DNA of 46,939 nt from Acanthamoeba castellanii str. Neff (lineage: Eukaryota; Discosea; Longamoebia; Acanthamoebidae), in the NCBI RefSeq assembly GCF_000313135.1, contig NW_004457596.1, positions 257,381 to 304,319 on the forward strand, given 5' to 3'. The notes under the pieces are model-generated. The model did not search any database. It had not been told where the DNA came from and was given only the letters and a program-made list of their open reading frames with translations. Positions 32,501-43,132 of this stretch are shown piece by piece. Both the position numbers and the translations under genes were made by a program. How positions within the stretch are numbered: position 1 is the stretch's first letter; each line of letters opens with the position of its first letter.

Positions 32501-35473
32501 GTGTGTTAGATTGTGTGTGTGTGTGTGTGTTGTAGTGCGTGCGTGCTTGCGCGCGTGCGCTCACTCGCTCCTCCTTTGGAATGAGCACAGTTCGTGTCTG
32601 TCACCGGTCGAATCTGACGCCAGCTATCAGCTGGGAAATGTCCTATTCGTTTACTGGTAAGCCCACCTCAACAAGCCACGCACGCACGCACACGCACGCA
32701 CGCACGCACGCAATACAATCTAAACAAAAGCGCTGTGTCTGGTCCACTTGTAGGATCCTCAAGCGAGTGCAGGAGATGATGTGCATCAGGTGGAGCACAC
32801 ACGCGTGGGACGACTTCATGGAGTCCAACCGGTGGGGCTTCCGCTTTGTGGAGACCGACATCGCCTCGTTCGAAGCCCGCACCAAGCACATGGGCATCAT
32901 TTCCCTGTACGAAGGTCACACCACCCACCTCGCCCTCGCTTGAACCCCGTACCCGCGGTTAAAGTAGGACTCACCCACTCACTCACTTTCGATCGTGACA
33001 GGCACGGCGTCGCTACTACCGGCCCTGCTCCCCAGCACCGAACCGCGCGAAGCCATCCGCCTCCTGCGGGACGCTCGAGTACAGCCCAGCCCAACCCAAC
33101 CCCACCTCGCTCGGCTTCTTGATCGATCGGCCTTCACCGCTGGCTGACCTCCGTGATGTGTGCTGCGTGGGCGTAGACGCACCTGTTCAACGCATGGCAG
33201 TCCAACTCGGACGACTTCAGTACCCTGCGACAGCTCGGCGTGTGTAACTTTGAGCTCGCGCAGCGCATCGAGTGCGCTCCTCGTCAACCCCCTCCACCTG
33301 CCGGCTCACGCGATCTATCATAGCTAACTCATCACCTCTACTGTTCGTCAATGGCCACGTCCTGGCAGGAAGCGGTGGCAAGAGAAGCGGTCGGCGGCGG
33401 CGGCGGGGTCGATGCGACTCTCGTCTTCGGGGCAGCGCAGACTGCAGGACAGCAGCAACTCAGAGACGGACTCGGTCACCTCTCTCGGTGATGGCGACGG
33501 TAGCGAGGCCGAGACCTCCACCATACTCAAGCGCCACGATCTCTCCGCCACCCCGACCCACGTGCCACGTCAGCGCAATCAAGTCAAGACCGAGGAGCAA
33601 AAGGGTGCGCTTTCGCCGTGTGGCTAGCTGGCAAGCGCGCCGCTGCCGCCGCTCCCGCTCTCTCTCTAACTCGCTTTGCAGAGATTCAGATGCTGGCCGA
33701 ACAAGCCGTCGACAACTTCAAGAAGGCCGCCACCATCAGGCCCGAGGACAGTATGATCCTCGTGCAACTCGGTGCGTTTGTATTTTATCGCTATTGTCGT
33801 CATCGTCATCGTCGTCATTGTCGTCATCATTGTCATTGTCATTGTCATCGTCGTCGTCGTCATCGTCATTGTCGTCATTGTTGTCGACATAGCTCACGCC
33901 AATGTCTTTGGTTTGTCATCTGTCGAAGGGCTGGCCCACGTCATGCGGGCCAGGTGCCGCGCCCAGAGGCAGGAAGACTTTTACCTGGCGGCCCAGATCT
34001 TCGAGGAGCGCCTCGCCCAAGGCAACAGTACGAAACACACACACCACACACACACACACACCACACACACAACACACACCAACGGCAAACACGACACACA
34101 CGCAGCTGGCCTGGTGCTGGAGCGCGTGCTCTATCCGGCGCTGCAGAGCCGGGGCGAGGAGCTGAGCGGCTTCCTCCGCATGCTCTACCACTCGACCCCG
34201 CTAGTTCTCTTCTTCGCACTGCACATGGGACCCGCGACGGTGGTCGACGACGGGGAGTCGAGGCCCAGCCGTACCATGACCGAAGGCGTCGCCGACGCCA
34301 TCGCCGTGTGGGAGTCGCAGCAGCTGACCGAACTGAAGCTGAGCCAAAGCACGCGTGCGACGGACTCGACGACGCGCAGCAAACCGGCGGCGGCGGCGCC
34401 CGAGCTGCAGCAGAGCGGGGACAAGGCCTTCTGGGGCCTGCTCAAGGAGGAGCAGAAGCGCGACGCGGCCCAGCAGCAGACCACGACCGTAGGCCCGAAG
34501 ACGAACAACGGCAGCGGCGGCGGCGGCGGCGATGATGATGTCGGGTGGTGCCTGGACTTTGCCGAGTCGGGCGAGGTGCTGACGGACCCGGCGGTGCTCA
34601 CCCTCCAGAGCCTGTTCGACAACACGCCGCGGCACCGGCTTCACGGCCTCGCCATCGCGTCGATGAGCTTCGCCGGCTGCGACCTACTCACCGACACCTC
34701 GCTCGCTTCGCTCTTCCGCTTCCTCCGGCGCACGCAGCACGACGCCGACCAGGCGCTCACCACCGCCGCCAGCGCCAGCGCCGCGGTCGCAAACAACATC
34801 GGTTCCCCGCAGCTCGGCAGCAGCGCGAGCGTCGGCAAGCACAAGCGATCGAGCGAAAAGCCCAACAAGAAGCAGGCGGCGCTCAACAAGACGGCAGTGG
34901 CCGACCACAACGCTGAACCGCAGCGGACGGCGCGGGTGTTCCCCGAGGAGGTGGACTTGGCGATGTGCAACATCACCGACGCGACGTTGCTGCAGATCGC
35001 GGGCGGCGGCGGGGGAGACGCTGATGAGACGTCGTCGCCGGTGAACAACCACCGACTGCGGCGGATCAGGCTCGACGGCTGCCGGACCGTCACGGGCGGC
35101 GCCATCGCTGCCCTGCTCGCCCGCTGTCCCAACCTGGAGAAGCTCGCCGCCAGAGACTGCCCCGCCATCGCCTGGTCAAAGAAGACGGTCACTCAGGTAC
35201 GCGATCACATGTGCGTGTTGTGTGCGTGTTGCATGCAAGTGTTGAGTGCTGCGTGCGTGCGTGCGTGTTGTGTGCGTGTGCGTGTGCGTGTGAGTGTTGC
35301 GTGTTGCGTGTGCGTGATTGTGAAGGTGGCTCACATGCGGCACTCCGGCGCAGGCCCTCAAACAAGCAACGCAGCTCAGGGTGTTGGATGTGCGAGGCGG
35401 CGACGTCAGCGAGAAGTGGGTCCAGGCCACCAAGAAGAACTCCGCCCAACTCTCCATTCTCCACTCTCTCTAA
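29558..35473 (+). CDS. CLU (clustered mitochondria)-domain protein with LRR-like C-terminus
   Basis: CLU proteins bind mRNAs of mitochondrial proteins and affect mitochondrial distribution. Twenty-three exons chain in phase: 29558-30107, 30197-30270, 30388-30416, 30505-30622, 30697-30789, 30876-31134, 31210-31255, 31327-31356, 31423-31464, 31526-31622, 31691-31800, 31874-32011, 32094-32235, 32362-32465, 32591-32656, 32754-32914, 33002-33078, 33177-33271, 33369-33604, 33682-33771, 33929-34027, 34106-35196, 35354-35473; 1288 aa. An acidic N-terminus of 150 residues is followed by CLU-type motifs: FLGYRLMAVSLVPIDKDTL with GSSDGG, GRDGRYYVVDF, CFPPETPD and LRPEFVASYQKPLSSDAY. About residues 820-900 could form a TPR-like helix pair. 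The C-terminal 130 residues are LRR-like (LRRIRLDGCRTVTGGAI, CPNLEKLAARDCPA, LRVLDVRGGDVS). Classical CLU ends in TPRs, so this tail is unusual. Several exons are under 50 nt. Confidence 0.82.
32297..32350. repeat. TGTGCG hexanucleotide microsatellite
   Basis: About nine tandem TGTGCG units in the 32236-32361 intron of the CLU-like gene. Other intronic CA/TG tracts occur near 16265-16292, 20745-20760, 21395-21455, 25744-25800 and 32670-32715. Confidence 0.9.
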
Positions 35474-35546
35474 AGTATCTAATATTCTTACGATGGCCAA
35501 GTTGATAATGCTGCAATGCAGCGTCCAACCAACAAGTTGTAAAGTT

Positions 35547-38500
35547 CTAGGCGGGGCTTTTCTTGATGATGTAGAGCAGGAGGAGGGAGATGAGCCGGAA
35601 GCCCACGGCCATGCCCGCCAACACGCCCAGGCAGGGTCCCATCTCGGTGAACACCAGGTGCTGCTGCTTGAGGATCACGTTGCCGTCGTAGCCCAGGCAC
35701 TCCTCCGGCACGCTCGACGGACAATCGTACATGTTGTCCTTGAGCTCGTTCACCTGAGCACCCCACCACCATCATGAACGTCCATCATCAGCCTCAACCA
35801 CCCATTTTCATGACTGTAGTAATGGGGAGTCGCGTACGGCCATCGCCGCGTAGGTGTATTGTAGATAGGAAGTGTAGCCAATGATCTCCAGGTAGATGAT
35901 GAACGTGTCGGGGTTGATGAGGTAGCCCGTACCTGGTCATTCGAACACATCAGCGATCAACGACAGAGAGAAGTGGGGGTGGTGCATTGATAGAGGAGCG
36001 GGCGGGTGTTCGCGTACAAAGATTCCAGAAGGACACGAAGGAGTTGGCCGCGAGCGAAGCGGTCGCAAACGTCCGCGTGAGTGCGATGAACAGGAATCCC
36101 AGCGATTCAGCCACGTACTGCGCAAGGCTGGAAACAGACACGTCAACCAACCACAGTTGCACACACGACACGACACGACACGACACGACACGACACGACA
36201 CGACACGACACGACACGACACGACACGACACGACACGACACGACACGACACGACACGACACGACACGACACGACACGACACGACACGGTGGACGTACAAG
36301 ACGCAGAGGGTGAACCACAGGAAGGCGTCCCACTCGGGCCGCAACCCGGTCATCCAGTAGTAGATGCTCGAGAAGATGATGGGCATGATCACCGCAAAGG
36401 GGAACGACGTGGCCAGCATCGATAGAAAATAGGGCAACACCGACACCATGTTGTCGTGCTGCTCTCGGCTGAACACCTTCAGCTCCTCCTCGTCTGTGTA
36501 GTCGACGACACGCACGACACGCACACGCGTGTGATTGAGGGGGTCACGCGGGTCGGCCGGCACAGGGAAGAGTAGCGTACAGTGTAGCATGGTGGTGAGC
36601 ATGACGACGTAGGGCTGCAGGCCCACAACGCCGAAGATGGCGCCGAGTCGGCCCTGGATGTCTTCCTTGCTGCCGTCGCCCACTTGCAGGAAGATGAGCC
36701 CCTGGTGGTGTGGGGTGGGGTGGTGTGGCGTGCGACGTGTGCCGTGTCGTGTGACGTGCGGCGTGTGCGGCGTGTCGTGTGGTGAGTGAAGTCAAAATGG
36801 ATGGTGAAGGCGGCCGGTCAGCCGGGACTTACCATGGCGATGGCCATGAGCACGGTCTCGAGCAGTTGCGAAACGAGATAGGCGTAGTTGCGGAACAGGT
36901 GCTTGAAGCCGCGATGGGTGAGCACGCCGGTCTGGATCAGGTAGTTGGCCTTCTTGGCTCTCACCTAGACGCACACATGACACGACACGACACGACACGA
37001 CACGACACGACACGACACGACACACACGACACACACGACACACACGACACACACGACACACACGACACACACGACACACGGTCAGAAGGCGTCATGTGTG
37101 CGGTTGGAGTGCAGCAGATGATGTGATGTGCCTGGCCCATGAGCTCGCCTCGGGTGGTGACGGTGTTGGCGCGCTGGCGTCGGGGTGAAAGCGGCGTCTC
37201 CATGAAATCGGGGTACGAGGCGTCCTTCTCCTTGCGCCGCATCTCCTTGCTCTGCGCCAGAGACTTCGTCACCGGGAAGTAACTCGACAGGTCCTCCACC
37301 GACGGCCTGTCCCACCACACACGTTAGCACCGCACACACCGCACGCACACGCACACGCACACACCGCACACACCGCACACAGACCTGAAGCTTTGGGAGT
37401 CGTCGAGCGATTGATGTGAAAGGCTGGAGTCGAGGCGATCGTGGGAGGCGAAGCGGGCGGAGGAGCTGCTGCGCTTCATTGACGGCGAACTGCCGATCCG
37501 GTCCGAGCTCTCGTTGCCCTCGTTGGGGCCGCCATCGGAGCCCGATCGGAATCGCGCGGAGGACTGGCTGCGCCGCATCGACGCCGAGCTGCCGATCCGG
37601 TCCGAGTTCTCGCCTTCGCCGTCGCCCGACTTCATCATGTTCGAACTCGAACGCCAACGACCTTGGCGTTCAATAAATAAATAAATAAAATGAAGATGAC
37701 GTCAGCTTCCACTATATCATAAGCAGATCACACATATGGATATATATAGATGTATAGATATAGATGTATGTGGTACCTGAGAGTGTTCGCTGCAGAGCGG
37801 CACGGCTGATGGTGCCCGATTGCTTGATCTTGTCCAACCAACCGCTCGACGATTGCTTCAACGCATCTCTGCCAATGTTCGACGACGACGACGACGATTG
37901 ACGAACCGAAAAACGTCAGCTGTAGGCGGAGAGGTGACGTGGCACGGTGGCCCCGCGGGGGGGAGGTGACGTAATGCGTACCGATCGAGCTTCTGCATGG
38001 TCATCCAGTCGTCGGAGGACTGGGTGAGACCGAACCGCTTGCGGCCTTCAAGGGAGAGCTCCTTCTCCTCCTCGATCTCGGCCTGCACCTCCTTGCGCAC
38101 ACGCGACGCACGGAAGTAGGAAGACAACGCGTCGATTCGCTGCAGGCACAGCTCCTCCTCCCGCGAGTCCACCGTCACCATATCCACTATTTACCGCACA
38201 CGCACACACGCACACACACGCACACGCGCACGCAGTAAGCACAGTGTGGTGTGCGGGCGAGGAGTGTAGAGAGGGGGAACGCACGGACAAAGTCGGCGGG
38301 GTTCATCAGCGAGGGGCACTTGAGCCCGAGGCCCTCGAAGTAGGGCAGCATGCCCGTCGTGGGTCCGAAGTAAATCTCACGGCCTGCCCCCGATAAAATC
38401 GAGAGAGTCCGAGTCAGTCAGTGAGCACGGGCGTTGCGGCTTCAAGTGGGGCGCCCGGGCGCAGCACCTTTGGAGAGGAGCATCACGGAATCGAAGAGTT

Positions 38501-40205
38501 TGAAGACGTAGGACTGCGGCTGGTGGATGGTACAGATCACCGTTTTGCCCTGTAAAAAAAGCATCGATGAATGCTGGGCAGGCGCTGATGGGGATGAGAA
38601 GAAGAAGGTACTTACCTGGCGGGTGATCGCGTGCAGGGTTTCGATGAGCGAGGTGGCGGTGAAGCTGTCGAGGCCCGAGGTGGGCTCGTCCAAAAACAGC
38701 ACACCTGGGAAAACAATGTAAGTTTTTAGGAACAAATAATAAGAATAAAGTAAATGAGTAAAATTTGTAATGGCACGTACTGGGGTTGGTCAACATCTGG
38801 ATGCCGATGGATACTCGTCGCCGTTGGCCACCAGAAATGCCGTGCGACCCATCACCGCCCACTCGTCGGTTGGCGCACTCTTTGAGTCCGAGCTCACGGA
38901 TTACCTCCTCCACCTAGCTCGGAGTTAGTCGTTTCTCTAAAAGAGCGAATGATGAGGAGGGATGAAGGCTGGGGAGGGAGCACGATACGATGAGCTTCTT
39001 CTTTTTGTGAGGGATCGATGACGGCAGACGCAGGTAGCCGGCGTACTGGAGCGTCTCTCGCACGGTGAGATGGGGCAACAAGTGGTCATGCTGCAGCACA
39101 TAACCCACCACTTGCTTGGCCTGCACACGACACACGAGCGTGGTAAGAGCCACTGGCAAGCGATGGGTTACTCAGGACGTCGGCACACGGACCTCCTTGG
39201 GGTTGAGCTCGTAGCCCTCGAAAATGATGCGGCCGTCGATCTTGACCTTGCTGCCGAACCCCATCGATGTCCCGTGCTTCACCCGACCAGCCAACACGTT
39301 CAGTAGCGTGGTCTTTCCGCTTCCTGTGGCGGTTGGGGGGAGGGCGTGAGCGTGAGCGCGTGTCAAAGAAATACAAGTATGCGAGAAAGGCGATGGTCAT
39401 ACCGCTTCCGCCCATGATGGCGAGGAGCTGGCCGGGGTGGATGACGCCGTCGATGTCGCGCAGCATGTGCTTGGTGGTCTGCTTTTTGATCTTACGCTTG
39501 CGGTCCTCGCCACAGGCGAACACCTCCTTGACGGTCTTCTTGCGCAGCCACACGTTGAGTCGCTCCAGCGCCAGACTCACGCCCACGTCTTGCTTCTGTC
39601 TCGCATCTGTTGGCCAAGAGCGCGCGATCGCTGTCAGCAGCGGAACCATCACGACAACACACAGCCGCACACACCGCACACGCACAAGCGGCCGCACACG
39701 TCTCATCGTATTGCATGAGAGTGAACTATGACGGGTGCGCACCAGGCGAGGCAGCTTCGTAGATGAGCTCGGTCACGGTCGGCCGACGTTCGCGTGTCCT
39801 GACCGAAAAGCCGTCGGGGTCTTGCACCTCCGAGGCGTCACCGCCGTTCATGGCCACTTGCTGCGAAGCGAAAAGAGCGCGCAGGGTCAGCTCCGGTGCA
39901 AAGAACGAAAGCGAAGGGCAGCAACGAAAGAGCGAAAGAGAAGCAATTAATAAATAGTGAAAAATTGGGCATAAAAAGGCACAGCGGAGGGGACGCACCG
40001 GCAGACGGAAGCGAACTTGGTCGGTCTCGTCGTCTTCTTCGTCAGATGAAGAGGGTTCTATGACGAAGAGATCTTTATACTTGTCCTTCCCCTTGTCGCT
40101 GTTGATCTTCAACACGGGCACCTTGCGCTCCTGCATCTCCATGCCCTCATCTTCATCCGATGAACCCCCGCCGAAGCGCACCTTGCGCCGTTCGTCTCCA
40201 TCCAT
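35547..40205 (-). CDS. ABCG-family half transporter (White/BCRP type)
   Basis: ATP-driven exporter half-molecule, expected to dimerise; lipids or xenobiotics are common substrates of the family. Nineteen minus-strand exons join in phase: 40205-39999, 39860-39743, 39606-39403, 39323-39193, 39120-38989, 38913-38781, 38704-38616, 38549-38468, 38383-38285, 38186-37982, 37868-37777, 37661-37385, 37306-37132, 36964-36833, 36701-36581, 36493-36298, 36127-36018, 35932-35838, 35753-35547; 934 aa. The nucleotide domain comes first: Walker [18 protein letters not shown]-loop [11 protein letters not shown], signature [13 protein letters not shown], Walker [12 protein letters not shown], and TIHQPQS. A long Ser-rich linker (about 490-645) contains a duplicated SDRIGSS...SSARF unit. 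Six membrane helices follow, ending KKSPA; extracellular Cys lie in [17 protein letters not shown]. The 36965-37131 intron has a GC donor. Confidence 0.94.
36165..36287. repeat. CACGA pentanucleotide tandem array
   Basis: About 24 nearly perfect copies of CACGA (TCGTG on the gene's sense strand) inside the 36128-36297 intron of the ABCG gene. The array fills most of the intron. Because five is not a multiple of three, its six-frame translations give repetitive false ORFs. Confidence 0.97.
36980..37079. repeat. CACGA then CACACGA tandem arrays
   Basis: Second array in the same gene, in the 36965-37131 intron: about nine CACGA units followed by about eight CACACGA units. The unit change within one array suggests expansion by slippage from related seeds. 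Confidence 0.95.
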
Positions 40206-40497
40206 CTTTCAAAAAGCAAAAAATCTTTGGTTTGTTTGCTCAGGCCCCGCTTCCTTGCAACACCAAACGATAAAAGATGTAAATAAACGTCCAGACAAAT
40301 TAAATAAAAGATGTGTGAGTTTGCGGTGGTGCTTGCGCGTGGGCTATTTTGAACCACACAAAATGTAAAGCATAGTGAGTGTGGCTGCCGCAGAGCATCT
40401 TGAAATTCCTGGCCACGTGCAAATAGCCGTTGCACGTCACAGAAATAAGGCCCACTGAGCAATGTGGCCCGAGCAACTTAATGCAGGGTCAGCCTCG
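40206..40497. other. ABCG upstream region
   Basis: Upstream of the minus-strand ABCG gene. CpG is present but already sparse. TA-rich sequence with AAATAAA-like motifs lies at 40270-40310. No ORF is supported. It ends at the CpG-free block. Confidence 0.4.
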
Positions 40498-41690
40498 ATC
40501 TCAGTCTGACTTCACCAGCTCTCAGGCCAAAAGCTCATCATAAGACACATCCACCACACAGATGACCTTAACTCCTTGGTGGTATATGTGGTTGGGGTGT
40601 GACAAACCTTCCTCCTTCTCTTCCTAATGCCTGGTTGGGGGCACTGCCCCAGTTTCTTGTCAAACAAAGAAATGATATTGTGGCATCAAGTTTGTGATTT
40701 AAGGCCATGGGAGCAGCTTTGACAGCAACCTCTTCCACATGAGCCATCCACTCTCTTTGCATTGTTGTCACAAGAAGGAGCCAGGGGTGTTATCCAAACA
40801 CAAAAGCAGCTCCTCAAGCTCCTTATACTGCTCCCACAGCTTTCACTTCTCATCAGATATCATGCACTTTTCAAGGGCTTCCTTCTCCAGCTTCCACACT
40901 GGGGTGTGCACTGCTTGAACAAGTTGTGGGTGTTGGTGTTTTGGGTCAACATGTTGTGGGTGTTGGCAGCAGGACATTGGCCTTACACTGCTTGGTGTAC
41001 TTTACCAAGGCCATGTGCTGGTGCATGAGCACCACCAACAGCACCACACAGGCCTTGACCACCTTCTTGTGCTCCATCATGGCCTTGCACTTGAAGAAGC
41101 CACCACCAGTCAACACCAACAGCAGCAGCTGAAGATCACCCACATGTACACAACTCAGGGACAGCCAGAGGCCAAGAAGAGAGGCATTTGGAGTATACCA
41201 TGTGGGAGCTGGGCAAGCACTTGAGCAGGCTGGGTGACAGCTGCCACTGCTCCTTCTCCTTCCACAGTGCTGTAACATCATGGAAGGATGAGTGTGAGTG
41301 TAGAGGGTGGTCTGGTAGGCTCCCCTTCCACATGGGGAGGACCAAAGTGCAGTGGCAGTCTGGTCAGAGCCCTCCTTCATAGACTCAAACTTGTCTCACA
41401 GGTCTCACAGGCTCAGCCTGGTGCCATACAACAAGAAGAGGATTAATGAGATTAACAAGATTACTTTGTGGTGCTAGAATTATAAAAAAGCAATGTATCC
41501 ATACCATTTTATCCCAATGGGGATGCCAGGACCTGTAACCCAAGGAAATGAATGAAGTGGGTGGGTTGGTGGGGGGAGGGGGGCTGTTTCTTGTGGGAGG
41601 AGTGCCAGATCAGTAAAGCAGTCCTTTAGAAGAACATTTCCTCTTTATTTTTATTATTCTAGATAATTTTCTTTCTCTTTTCCCATACAA
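40498..41690. other. CpG-free block, probable decayed methylated mobile element
   Basis: Reading every line of this 1,193-bp stretch I find not one CG dinucleotide; the flanking ones are at 40496 and 41691. GC dinucleotides remain frequent and base composition is only moderately low in GC, while TG and CA are very common. That is the signature of methylated cytosine turning to T. Minus-strand fragments such as KLEKEALEKCMISDEK and KLWEQYKELEELLLCLDN look like broken coding sequence with stops and frame changes. GTTGTGGGTGTTGG occurs twice (near 40923 and 40953). I cannot name an element and see no convincing terminal repeats or target duplication. Confidence 0.6.
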
Positions 41691-41745
41691 CGGCAGAGTT
41701 CTTCTTGCGGTAGCCCCTTGTGTTCCTGTTGCTCAGGAGGTAACT

Positions 41746-41964
41746 ATGGCTTCCGCCAGTAGCGCCATTGGCCATCCGATTTTTGCCGACATTATGGCCG
41801 TCAACAGAAATTGGCCAATGACCAATTTTTTCCACTGGCTGGCGAAAAAAGACAGAGAAAAAAATGAATTTCTTTCCTCCATGATCACTCGCTTTTTGTC
41901 GACTCATGGTGCCCCCCGCCAAAAGCAGCAGGCCCCAGCGCCCAATCGGAGTATGCGGCCTTAA
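41746..41964 (+). CDS. Hypothetical 72-residue ORF
   Basis: Short ORF starting MASASSAIGHPIFADIMAVN, with a mixed composition (NWPMTNFFHWLAKKDREKNE) that looks more protein-like than the shadows around it. It has no signal or membrane segment and no recognised family. It lies just after the CpG-free block and upstream of the membrane-protein gene at 42131, and might be an upstream exon, a small gene, or a remnant. No splice chain to the downstream gene is convincing. Confidence 0.3.
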   Translation: MASASSAIGHPIFADIMAVNRNWPMTNFFHWLAKKDREKNEFLSSMITRFLSTHGAPRQKQQAPAPNRSMRP

Positions 41965-42130
41965 GCCCTAAGAGGTCATGTAAATGTGAAAGAGCAACCG
42001 GGAAGTTGGCTGATTGCTGCCAAAATGCCAACATAAACCTTAAGGTACTTAGAATGATGCTCAAGGATAAAGGAGTGGACCAGAGGAACATCTTAGAACC
42101 AAACAACTCCACCCGAAGAAGGCAAAGGCG

Positions 42131-43132
42131 ATGGCGTCACCTGCAGATACAGCCAAGAGACTCGAGCAATCCAGCCAGGCCGGAGGTCTGATCGCACTTC
42201 TTCTGTACCTGGTATCGGCCATTCTACTCATCGTGTCGTCGGCACTTACTGTCGCAAGTAAGGACACTTCTCTGGGTATCACTGGTGCCACCTCTGGCGC
42301 GTTCATCATCGTATGCCCCCCCCCCAAAACCTAACCACCTCTGTCCATGCTGTGCTTGGTTCTAACTAATGACCGTTCTCCTTGTGTATTGTCGTTATAG
42401 GCTGGAGGTGTCGTCACTTTCTTTGCCGAGTATCTTCTCCTGCGCGCCTTGCGTAGGCGGCGGGTCCCGGAAACAACCAAAGCAGCGCAAGGCAACATGA
42501 TTTGGTCGGCAGTCCCCATCACCGCCGGTACTACACCCTTCGTTCCAAACAGACAGTTTCTGGTTTTGGCCAGAGCGAGTCATTGCTGATACACCATTTG
42601 CAGGGGGCATTGTCTACACCATTGGCTATGCACTCAAGATCGGTCCGGCTGGCGCCCCTGGTCCAAGCATCATCGCCACCATTGGTGCTGCCGTGCTGCT
42701 GTATGGACTCGTCAATCGACTGCTCGTCATTCAGGTTTCCAGACGAAGGCGTACCTTTCCTGGGTTCCTCCGGGTTGTGGCTATAGACTTCATTGTCGCT
42801 GGTACGACTTCTCTCTCTGCAATCTTGCTGGAACTCACTGCTAATGACCAATGCACCTCATCAGGCGGAATCATGTTTCTATTGACCAACATCATCTATA
42901 TCATTGGTACGTTCTACTGCACACACACACACACACAAGGTCGAGAATGCAGCTCATGTTGACAAACACCTCATCAGGACCGAGGTGGTCACTGACGCTC
43001 GGAGGTATCTTCGGGATAATTGCCGGAGGTCTCTTCAGCACAGGCTTCATCATCATGATGATATCGCTCGTAATGGACTTCGTCAAGCTTTCGACACAGC
43101 CGCCGGAGCCCCTGCTCAGAGATCAAGAGTGA
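42131..43132 (+). CDS. Uncharacterised six-helix membrane protein
   Basis: Unknown function. Five exons in phase: 42131-42310, 42401-42527, 42604-42801, 42865-42906, 42978-43132; 233 aa. Six hydrophobic segments are visible: GGLIALLLYLVSAILLIVSS, SGAFIIAGGVVTFFAEYLLL, VPITAGGIVYTIGYALKI, IIATIGAAVLLYGLVNRLL, DFIVAGGIMFLLTNIIYIIG and GGIFGIIAGGLFSTGFIIMM. Short basic loops (RALRRRR, QVSRRRR) follow helices 2 and 4, so by the positive-inside rule both termini are cytoplasmic. Gly/Ile-rich helices without charged membrane residues argue against a channel or transporter of known type. The last exon overlaps, on the other strand, the open frame of the minus-strand gene ending at 42989. Confidence 0.72.

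Noticed and set aside
33777..33895. Val/Ile-rich open frame continuous with the CLU-like exon at 33929
   Set aside because: It is a CAT/GTC-type triplet repeat in a 157-bp intron; retention would shift the frame relative to the upstream exon.
36157..36360. Open frames made of repeated TRHD or SCRVV units on both strands
   Set aside because: They are translations of the CACGA array inside an ABCG intron; the repeat has no stops in several frames.
36165..37079. CRISPR-like array
   Set aside because: Units are 5-7 bp with no unique spacers, in a eukaryotic intron.
40498..41690. Intact transposase or reverse transcriptase in the CpG-free block
   Set aside because: Frames are short and broken, and no catalytic motif or terminal repeat could be recognised.
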